Shown piece after piece: positions 55,200 to 64,000 of a stretch of DNA of 64,000 nt. The notes below the pieces were generated by a model that saw only the letters and a program-made list of their open reading frames with translations, ran no database searches and had not been told where the DNA came from. Numbering within the stretch: position 1 is the stretch's first letter; each line of letters begins with the position of its first letter. A program made the position numbers and the translations under genes. The stretch is from Watersipora subatra (lineage: Eukaryota > Bryozoa > Gymnolaemata > Cheilostomatida > Watersiporidae): assembly GCF_963576615.1 (NCBI RefSeq), contig NC_088714.1, positions 39,842,572 to 39,906,571 on the forward strand, in the 5' to 3' direction.

Positions 55200-56235
55200 A
55201 ATACACAAATTTGTTGTCATCCGCAAAATGTAAACCGAAATAGTCCACAAGTTCTGTTACGCAAGTTCTTACCGAATATTTCAAACTTGCGAAAGATGGA
55301 AATGGCACTAGCAAATGATGCGCAAGAAAATGCCGCCCAAGCTATTCCATTTTAAGCATTTTTCATACTTAATCCTTTCGCAGACAAGTTTTTTTGGACT
55401 ATTTGAGACCCTCTGGGCAAACAAATTTTTACAAATCAAATTAAAAAAATCATTGATACATTTTTATTTATGATATTGTGTACGTTTATTATGTTTTTAT
55501 TATACAGGTAAAAAACAAACATTTTTTAAGTCAAGTTCTTATGTAAGTGTTTCTCTAGCTATGGTACTTTTGGAAGCATTTGCCCTTGCAGAGGCCTACG
55601 CCACAGTTTTGACACCAAGTCCTTATTCTTGTTCCTCTATAGCCCCGGCTTTGCCAATAGCCTTGGCTTCACCTATAGCCTTTAGAGGACGCCATGACGG
55701 TAAAATAAAGTTGTTCACTCTGAGAAACCATTCAGGAAGCAGAAACAAAAGCAGAAACATGCTACAAACAAAACTCCCAACTTTATTTAGATACGTTTTT
55801 ATTTCGGATTTTTCGTTCGTTTAGTATTACAAAAGCGATCGTTTTTATTTCTCAGAATGACCGATGTTTTTGTTGCTAACAGAAACCAATCTTTTTACTA
55901 TTGGTAAAAAAATTAAATAAAAAAGGCAATAACATCGATTTATAAAAAAAACATTCGCGCGGCGACATAATAGTCGCTCTGCCCATTAGCGTCAGTATCG
56001 CAAAGCAATAATTATGTCGCTATGCCTGCAAAAGGGTTAAGTCGCTTTTATTTCAATTTGAGCAGTTCCGAATGCGCCCATATGACCTCTGGAGTAGAAA
56101 TCTTATCTTTTTTTAACAAAGTGCGAACGTTAATGCGCATCATGCCAATGTCTAGAACTACTTATCGCATGTTAACTACACGTGTGCACAACTCCACATC
56201 CATATCATTGAAACACAGGGTATTTAGACCATCAA
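55200..56235. mobile_element. Dispersed repeat, copy 2 (family A), split by a TTAA element
   Basis: The left part 55200-55368 (GCGCAAGAAAATGCC, CAAGCTATTCCATTTT) and right part 56041-56235 (CATATGACCTCTGGAGTAGA, GCACAACTCCACATCC) match the uninterrupted copy at 45480-45865 in order. Confidence 0.6.
55369..56040. mobile_element. TTAA-flanked piggyBac-like MITE nested in family A
   Basis: TTAA (55369-55372) then TCCTTTCGCAG; right end CTGCAAAAGGG then TTAA (56037-56040). No transposase frame. Ends resemble those of the element at 38264-38996. Confidence 0.78.
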
Positions 56236-56239
56236 CAAA

Positions 56240-58040
56240 CTAAAATATTAATGATTGATTGAAACGCACAAAAAAAGATTAGAATTTTATCTTTCAAGGT
56301 ATGACATTCATGCTACCTACAGTTTGCTATGGCTATCACTCTTGTAACACCAAAATCGTAATCAAAAAAAGTCCTGCATTGACTATAAGGAGGCAATTGT
56401 GTGCAGACAAAAAAGCTAGCAGTACATGCTATCACAGCACACGGAACAAGGCTAGGATGAGTCAAAAGGAGGACAACTCCAATAACTCGGCGCGGAGGAA
56501 AACATGGTGGATATTAGCGAGGCCGTGTTGGGAACAATGAAACACGTACAAAAAAGCAACAAGCATGCAGTGTCACTTACATCGGCCATGTTGATTATAG
56601 AGTTGGCGGCTACAACACAGGGCAGAGGAGTGAGAAAGTACAGAGTAACACTGGTTTGGGTCTCACGAGTCACACAAATATGACGAAATGGCTATTAGCC
56701 ACTATTCAGAAACACGATCAGGTTGACCTTCAGTAAAGTCACCATTGCCAAAATGCAATATCAGTGATAGTTGTCAATGTGTCCAGACATCCATTAAATA
56801 AACCTTTGTAAGTAGACGTCGCCATGCCTTATTTTGGCGTCAATAGGCCTACAGGTTAAAGTAATAACTGCAGCAGCATTGCCTTAGATGTGTCAAGGTC
56901 AAGGCGAAGAATTGAAGAACTGTAAATTGTACTATTTTCTTTCACTCATTAAATTTTTTAGTTTGTTTATAGGATCATTTGGTCATCTGAAGTTTCAAAT
57001 TGTCAAATTTATTGCTTTGCATCGTAGCACTACCTTTTTGAAGCCACCTGATCTGTATTTCACAACAACTGTCGTACATGACCAGTGTTTTCCCATCGGG
57101 ATCGATCTTTAAAATTCTACCAACAATTGTATCAACCAGATGATTATAAATGATTGCTGGTGCAATGTAAATCCACAGCAATATTTTACTGAGTTTCAAA
57201 CACATTGACCTTTTAGCGATCAAGTTTGTGTCAAGGACAGTGGCTCAATAACATAAAACAGTGGTTATTTAGCACCAAGTTTCACACCTTTGCATGCGCT
57301 TTGGTTAGCTTGGATTAGTCATTGATATGTAATATGCTAACACTGGCAGATACACAAACTACCAACACTCACAAAATCATACTTTCTATGTGTTCCCATA
57401 AAGCCATGTAACGCAGATCAAGCGATTATGTGATGAGATATATTTTCTTACTCAAATTTTAGTCGAACAAAATTCGTTAAGCTTAACATCAGTGTTTCAA
57501 GGTCATAGATCTTTATAAATCACAGTTTGAATAAATAATTGTCGGCTTCTTCGCTTTGGGTATCGAAAAAAATTAGGAAAACCATCAACTTTCGCTAGCT
57601 GTCTCTACTGCCACTTAATACCAACTTTATGTCTTTACTATCACATCTCTACACTATATTAACAATGAAAACATAATTTTATTGATTATTAGCCTATTAC
57701 TTTCCTGATTTGATTATTTATATTTTGTTTTTACATGATTTCACGTATTGTTTTACGCTTATGTAATGCCGTATCTATCAAGGAGTAACCGTGGGTTTAT
57801 GAACTTTATGTGCTAGGAAAATAGAGCGTATTTTTGAAGGAATATTTGCTCCGACATGAGACAGTTTTGAATAATGCAAATTAACTTCATACCCGCAGGT
57901 TTGACTGTAGGTAACTTGTGTATGTTGTTTGCGTTTAAACAATTATTCTATCTCAATTTACATGAGCCAACTCACAAAGATGTATTTATGACAATTCCAA
58001 AGGTCAATAGGTTACCATGTGGACTGAGTAACAACCAATA
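56240..58040. other. No supported gene
   Basis: A minus frame at 56975-57223 contains GRILKIDPDGKTLVMYDS between an AG and a GT and might be a stray exon, but no neighbour or family supports it. Nothing else seen. Confidence 0.35.
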
Positions 58041-58069
58041 TTGACCTAGAGAGAACCTTTACAAACTCT

Positions 58070-58240
58070 ACTAACATTTATAATAGCCTCGTGTGCAAAT
58101 TCCACCAATGAAGACAACACCACTACGTTTGAAGTTGTCTCACCGATAATAAAACGCAAATCAAACTCAATAGACCCATTATAGTTGAGTAACCATATCA
58201 GCTGTTCGACAGCCTCAGGGTCAACACCTGCGCAACTATA
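58070..58240 (-). CDS. Doubtful isolated exon beside a SINE
   Basis: After TTGCGCAG, about 53 codons are open (VDPEAVEQLIWLLNYNGSIE ... EAIINVSRVCK) and end at a weak GTTCTC donor. Codon use looks protein-like, but I recognise no family, and the stretch abuts the 3' end of a SINE. It could be an exon captured or flanked by that SINE, or chance. Confidence 0.18.
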
Positions 58241-58262
58241 TGACACATGACATGTACGATTA

Positions 58263-58490
58263 ATCTTTACTATAATAAGATTCATGTCCGTCCAACGCAA
58301 CAGTTGCACTTTGAGAAAAAATATTGTATTGAATGGGATTTGAACTCCAAACTTTAAGCATGGCAGATCGACACTCTAATAACTGCGACAATTGACTCTA
58401 GCAAACTGGTGACCTCCTGGCATTCTAGAATAATTGTACGTGTAGTTAGTACACTTGCCAATCTTTCACAGCACGCTAGACTGCCAGGCC
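58263..58490 (-). mobile_element. tRNA-derived SINE copy
   Basis: Minus strand: 5' leader, tRNA-like part with GGAGTTCAAATCCC (B box), then GTTGCGTTGGACGGACATGA and the end CTTATTATAGTAAAGATTA. Similar to 63584-63795 in both head and tail. Confidence 0.72.
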
Positions 58491-58957
58491 CCTAGTTTAT
58501 AGAAACCATTAAAAAGACGAGTGATATTTGTGTACAAAATCGGCTAATGGGTTAAGATTAACTTATTACTAAATGGTAACTAGGGGAACTAAAACGTGTT
58601 TCCATAGCGACTGTAAAATGCCAACAGAAATCCCTCACGGCAAAATATTGCTGCAAGAGGCTCTCATACCAGCCACCATGCCATGCTGGCGATCTCTTGC
58701 AACATATGTCCGACTTTCACTTGCCCGGTGCATTCTGGGAAGGTTGTGTCAGCATCTCCGTGGTTCTCATTTGATGACGACAGTCCAGCTAGCCAGTAGC
58801 TGATGTTTGCGACTGACATGGAACCAACCTTAATTTACATTACTCAGCCCCTAAGGCTAATCAGAAGAATACAGATACAGTGTATACTGCTTTATAGTGT
58901 GAAACAAATTTGTAGAGCAACAAAGTTTTATTCTTCTCTCAATCACGATTTATTTTA

Positions 58958-58990
58958 ACATTTACTATAATAAGAGTCGTGCCTTATAAT
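58958..58990 (-). mobile_element. SINE 3'-tail fragment
   Basis: GGCACGACTCTTATTATAGT then AAATG on minus: the same tail as the longer SINE copies, without a head. Confidence 0.5.
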
Positions 58991-59163
58991 ATTCTTATAA
59001 GAATACTAAGTACTTATAAGTACTATAATAAACACTAGAATGGTACTAATAATACTAAATAGTACATATTCTTAATTTACAAATCTTTGACTCATTGTAT
59101 ACCACGCCAAAACACATTGGCAACCTACTCATTTTGCAAACAATGCCTTTCATAGGGGTTGCA

Positions 59164-59197
59164 TTGCGATACCCTTTCATAATGAAGGGTATCGCAA
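59164..59197. repeat. 13-bp perfect hairpin
   Basis: TTGCGATACCCTT pairs with AAGGGTATCGCAA across an 8-base loop. The flanks are AT-rich and no T-run follows that would suggest a terminator. Confidence 0.75.
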
Positions 59198-59359
59198 AAC
59201 ATACCAGAAAAATAGTGAACCACGACTCCTATCACAATGATGCTCGTGGAGGGATTTATATGATTTGCGTATTTTGGTTTGTTTTTTAATTTTTAACTTT
59301 TTAATGAATATTTCTTACCTTGTAGAGTAATGAAGCTGCGAAAGCTTAACCACGAAATA

Positions 59360-59582
59360 GCAGGGTAGTAATGTACAGTGAAATAGCAAGGTATTACTGT
59401 ACAGTGAAATAACAGGGTACATATTACTGTACAGTGAAATAACAGGGTACATATTACTGTACAGTGAAATAACAGGGTACATATTACTGTACAGTGAAAT
59501 AACAGGGTACATATTACTGTACAGTGAAATAACAGGGTACATATTACTGTACAGTGAAATAACAGGGTACATATTACTGTAA
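59360..59582. repeat. 30-bp tandem repeat, about 7-8 copies
   Basis: Unit AACAGGGTACATATTACTGT plus ACAGTGAAAT. The first copies are shorter. The minus frame (MYPVISLYSN repeated) is an artefact. Confidence 0.95.
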
Positions 59583-59599
59583 AATAAGCAAAAGTGAGT

Positions 59600-61680
59600 T
59601 ACCGATCTTTAAAATTAAGAATTGTTTAGGGGGCTACTCATTTCAACCAATCTTATAAACAATACAAACAACTCAATGATTGGCCTGTTTGAAGAACAAA
59701 TCCCAAAACCGTTTGGCTCAAAGAGTCGATGACTAGTGGTGAATTTCCTGGCCGACCAGCAGACTATAAGCGGCGTAACAAACAAGAGGAATAAGCAAAG
59801 GGAAAATACTGTATGCATGCAATCCGAGGCGATGGTTATGCATTTATCACTTCATTATTACCGGCGATGTACCTCCTGAGCCATGCCACAGCTCCGGAGC
59901 TACATAAAGATTCTGGTCTTACCCTATTACTCCAGAAACTGAGTCAACAATGAATGCAAATCAGCACTGAAGATGAGGATAATATAAACACAATTTAATA
60001 CAATGTAAGACAATGTAACATACCTATAAATCAATTTACCATATTAATCTGGAAAGTTTTAATTAATTAAGGTACAAATGTCATCACCAATTCAGAACTT
60101 GACATGAGCAAACATTGCGCAATGGCAAGAAAGCTAAACTATGTCTAGCATAAACTTCTGTAAAGGCTCTGCATTCCAGCGCAGGCTAGCAGCAGCCTAG
60201 TATTGATTTAATAGTAATAGGTAGGTAGTGTAAGGTAGATAGTACTAGTAGATAGTACTAGGTGATAGTACTAGGTGGTAGTACGAGGTAGGTAGTACTA
60301 AGTAGGCGTACTAGTGACATGCTTGTGTAACAATATAGACATTTTCAAGAGGGCGCGGATGACTCATCATCCATGGCTGTTAGCTCATATTCGGCATGAG
60401 GAACAACCTAGTTATATAAGCTGTTTAAGGTCATTTACAGCAATGAGTATCCTTGACTGAGGAATGCCACACACAGTGTCACAAAGAAAGGTGTTGTAGA
60501 ATAACTATGAATATAACATCAATAAACACTAGAGAATGATATGTCGCATATAACAATCTATGTCATCTCTAATTCAAATCTTTTGAGGTGGAGGTATAAC
60601 AACAAGGCTCTTTAGGTGTAGGCATTGTTGGTTATGTTATATTATTCGCAGCCTCTGACAATACCATGCCACTTGCCAATTGTAAGTATCACCTTCTTTA
60701 TATCTGAACCAATCATTGAATGCTGCTGTGGTTTTAGCCACTTACAGTGTTCTGGTCATGCACTCCCCTCTTTGCAGCTGAGTTCCAATTCAATTCAACA
60801 TTTGTGATGAACTAAAGAAAATATTGCGCTCACTAATAATGAGTTGTCCAATAACATGTAAGTTTTGTCTGGACTTGACTGAACCTAATTGGCCATGATG
60901 AAAGTCACATGACTGCAAGCTTTCATCCTCTGGCTGCTTCTACTAACCACAGCTTTCACTGCCACAAGCTTTGTTCTGGTTATCGTGTGGCTACGGCTTT
61001 CATATACCATATAAATGGAGTGGTAAACAAATTCATTTTAAAAAATTAGTAAAACTCATATTTCCGAATAAGGCTAAACTAACTAAAAAGATCACACTTT
61101 GCAAAGCCCAACATTTCTATTCCATATACACCAGTAACAACGCAGCTCAGAAGCTACCAGCTGCTCACTTGTCAGCTAAAATCTTTAGCAGCAATAGAGA
61201 TTGGGGTGGACAGCGAACGTATGACAAGGTGTGATCACGCTAGTAAGGCCCAGGCCTGTTCTTCCTTGTTTAGCAGCTAGCTATTGATTTTCCTTCCAGT
61301 GAGAGGCCAGTAGACTAATGATAGACAGCTCTCAGCTGGGGATTTACGCTCCACGCTAGCGCAAAGACAAACTCAGAACCGATGCAAAGTACGCTAGTCC
61401 GTCTGCTGTTATACAGCGGAACTTCCTACTAATTTAACACCAATAATCATGTACTTACCTTTATGTAATAATGTACCCTTCAAGCCTCTTCATGCCTCAC
61501 AGCATTCTAGAAAATAAATTAAAGGTGTAGATAATCACTGAAGTACAACACGGTTGTAATGTTGGACATAACTTGCATTATCCTAATGGAAGTGGGCATA
61601 CATGAACTTCAACTAGAGCAACCAATATTTACAGAAAGAGCAGCCTTGTCTGTATGAAGCTATGCTTAGAAGTTTAGAAA
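59600..61680. other. No supported gene; degenerate TAGTACTAGG repeat at 60220-60312
   Basis: Apart from the TAGTACTAGGTAG array nothing structured was seen. The frame at 60971-61234 is unsupported. Confidence 0.4.
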
Positions 61681-61687
61681 AAAATGC

Positions 61688-61765
61688 ACCACGCGGGAAC
61701 CAAACTCAGATATTCCGATAACCAACCAAGCATACCACCAACTGCGCCATGAGACCACCTTGCAG
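61688..61765 (-). mobile_element. tRNA-like sequence, probable SINE head
   Basis: Minus strand reads GGTGGTCTCATGGCGCAGTT, then GAGTTTGGTTCCCGCGTGGT. The A-box-like GGCGCAGTTGG and B-box-like GGTTCCCG are spaced as in a tRNA, but no full cloverleaf or CCA-ready acceptor stem was found. It shares the GGTGGTCT start with the SINE at 15803. Confidence 0.5.
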
Positions 61766-61779
61766 AAGCGCCGAGGGAA

Positions 61780-63580
61780 TAATTATGTACGTAGTTATTA
61801 CGCATGATGATCTCTCAAGGTGCACTAGACACCCAGCATGCTAGTGTTTATAAAGAGCCCCCAGATAAACCTTCCTGTCTTCTTTCTGGCTATTTGTACC
61901 TCGACTGAATCAACTGCGTGCGTAAAATAAAACGAACGAATGTAGTCTGTAACACGCTACAAATTTTTGGGCTTCGAAGTTGACATATTTACATGATACG
62001 CAGGAGTGGTCGCATAACTCCCAATTGTTCGTAGCTGACAAGTTTACATGCTCCAAAGAAATTGTCGCGCAACTTCGTGTTTGTTATATTAGCCTGTTGC
62101 GCTTGTAGCTAAAGCATATTAGCCTGGGAGCATATTTTATATCACTGCTGACTCTATTAAAAGGCTTCTAAGGTCAAATGTCAATGGTACCCTTCCAATT
62201 CACAATGACTATTTACGGCATCTGCCAGTTGGTTGCGCACAGCCATATTCTTTTCTCTTCGGCCATCGACCTTTAGTAAAAAATGTTCAAGCAACCACCA
62301 GGTCAAGCATTGTGATAACTAACTCATCTGAGAACAGAGCGTTCATCATTTTAGAAAATAACTCCGAATCAGAAAGAAAAATTTCCTACACGTTTTGCCT
62401 TTTTAAAATTAAATAAATATTTATGTGTTTGGACATTTTAGAATAAACGTGTTTTAAAATATTTTTGAAACATGTGCATTAAAGGAGGTGTCTAGAGATG
62501 CTGTAAAGACGTCACTAATGAAAACGATGAAAATCCAACTTCCGGTCGCAAAGATTTGTGCAGTAATACGAACACTGATGTTTACATGATACGCAGTATT
62601 TTGTTGTTGATTTGATGTTTACTAAAATACCTCTTTAATCGCAGGTTTGAATCGCTTCAAAAAATTAAACACGCAACGTTTGAAACCATTTACAAGCTAC
62701 GAAGACGAAAAAGTCGACAAAAATTCGTGGCACGTAACACTAGTGAATGTCGTAACTATAAGCCTGGCAAAACTATAAAGAGCACAACCAGAGCAGTTCT
62801 GCTGCAAGCTTCAATTACTTCAACTGCAACTAAAGTTCTGGCATCAGAAGTTGCAGCTCAGCCAGGTGACCACCCTAAAGGACTATGTAGATTAGCGAGC
62901 CAAATTTGGTGCAGCAAAATCTTTGCCATGATCATGTAACCTGTGATTATGAAGAGGCTATTGAAGCAGGCTGGATGACACTCTAAGCCGACCAGCTGTA
63001 AAATCTGCTACAGTACTTGGACTGTCTTGAAAGGCCACAACAGCCTGCAGACGTTGTTTTAGGAACCAGCAAAAGGCATTAGAGGTTGTTGGAGTCATAG
63101 ACAAGTCCCAGTTACTACATTAAACTGTGGTCAGAGCTAATCTATGTGATAGATAGCCAACCTAACATTCTCTCATATGACATACATGTTGCATATTTCC
63201 ATAAACATCAACCATCAGGTGGATCAATGACATAATTTGATTTGTTAGGTCATAACCATTGGGTCTGCACATACCTGCAAAGCGTACACTCCCAGTACAA
63301 CAATGCACTGTACTAATCAGCAACTCCTTACAAAATACAACTAGATACAGAGACTCACAACTAGAGACACCTAGGCCATCTGAAGCACTGTTGCTTAGAC
63401 AGGTGAGCTCTACTAACAATGAGTGTGGAATAATGAGTGCTATACAAGCCAATGCGAATCCAACATGCAAAACTTGCCTGACAAAGCAATCACCTATGAA
63501 ATAAGTACGTATCACTCTGCCAACACAAGGCCATCTCGTAACAACCCATGCAGCTTTAAAATGATGTATATAAAAGCCTT
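61780..63580. other. No supported gene
   Basis: Frames at 62727-62939 and 63162-63515 carry no motif. The 62490-62720 stretch is less AT-rich and may be an unrecognised repeat. Confidence 0.35.
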
Positions 63581-63583
63581 ATT

Positions 63584-63795
63584 TTATCTTTACTATAATG
63601 AGAGCCACGTTTGTCTGAAGCCACGTTTGATGGTGGAAAAATAGATTGTATGATTGTATCGTACCAGATTTGAACTCGCAACTTTCAATACAGTGGGCCA
63701 TCCCTCAAGCAACTGGGCTACTCGACTACACACTAGTTACTATTGAATAATTGTACGTACTGTTATAACAGCTTCTCTCACAGCACACTAGATTT
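63584..63795 (-). mobile_element. tRNA-derived SINE copy
   Basis: Minus strand: leader CTGTGAGAGAAGCTGTTATA, tRNA-like segment with GTAGCCCAGTTGCTTGAGGG and GCGAGTTCAAATCTGG (B box), then GGCTTCAGACAAACGTGG and the end CTCATTATAGTAAAGATAAA. Confidence 0.75.
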
Positions 63796-63799
63796 TCAG

Positions 63800-64000
63800 G
63801 GTACTAACTAGTACATGTAATATAGTATTTAACAATAACGACAATGATGAACATAGATCTATAAATTGTGCCATTCAAACAAAACCAAGCTAACCTTCAT
63901 CTTGAATAATTAGAATAAAACCCAGACGCAGTTGAGAATGCTCATACGTCAGGACTGATTAAACATCTTATATATTAACATCGGAGGTTGCGCCAGAGGT
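63800..64000. other. Window end, nothing recognised
   Basis: Short AT-rich remainder with no array or gene. Confidence 0.5.

Noticed and set aside
56975..57223. Minus frame with GRILKIDPDGKTLVMYDS as an NHL- or propeller-type exon
   Set aside because: Short, isolated, weak donor, and no companion exons found on either side.
61688..61765. Functional tRNA gene
   Set aside because: A- and B-box-like motifs are present, but no complete cloverleaf with matched acceptor stem could be drawn; better explained as a SINE head.

Overview
This window is animal nuclear DNA: AT-rich, gene-poor, with GT-AG introns and many tandem repeats and small transposons. Nothing in it is prokaryotic. The gene content and repeat style suit a marine invertebrate, possibly a lophotrochozoan; the phylum is an inference and is not fixed by the sequence.

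One host gene is clearly supported: a class-2 coronin (CORO2-like actin-binding WD40 protein) on the minus strand. Its start codon is at 47980 and its stop at 16709. I rebuilt 17 coding exons by hand. All have GT-AG borders and compatible phases, and together they encode about 1274 residues. Exons 1-8 give the coronin beta-propeller and its C-terminal extension. Exons 16-17 give the coronin C-terminal coiled coil, with a trimerisation motif. Between them lie exons 9-15, about 814 residues of low-complexity and basic sequence, mostly in one 1.68-kb exon. Vertebrate CORO2 proteins have only a few dozen residues there. No 5' non-coding exon or promoter could be placed.

Left part (1-16700): a 37-bp satellite of more than 100 copies at the window edge, then 20-bp and 30-bp arrays and a proline-rich candidate exon. 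A complete hAT transposon (9161-11466) follows, with perfect 14-bp inverted repeats and a perfect 8-bp target duplication. It sits inside the relic of a retroelement, beside a 2.7-kb 12-bp microsatellite. Its transposase is open except for an apparent one-base slip just after the natural start.

Middle (16700-48000): the coronin gene. Its introns hold 47-, 25-, 12-, 40-, 44-, 54-, 15-, 32- and 41-bp arrays, TTAA-flanked and fold-back MITEs, and a 1.78-kb non-autonomous hAT-like insertion with a perfect 8-bp target duplication. The 3' splice site of exon 8 is copied three times in a 44-bp tandem repeat.

Right part (48000-64000): mostly transposon remains. These include MITEs with long inverted arms, two copies of one end of a pogo/mariner-like element, a TTAA element nested in an older repeat, a 57-bp GC-rich minisatellite open in several frames, and a family of tRNA-derived SINEs. 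No further host gene could be supported there.
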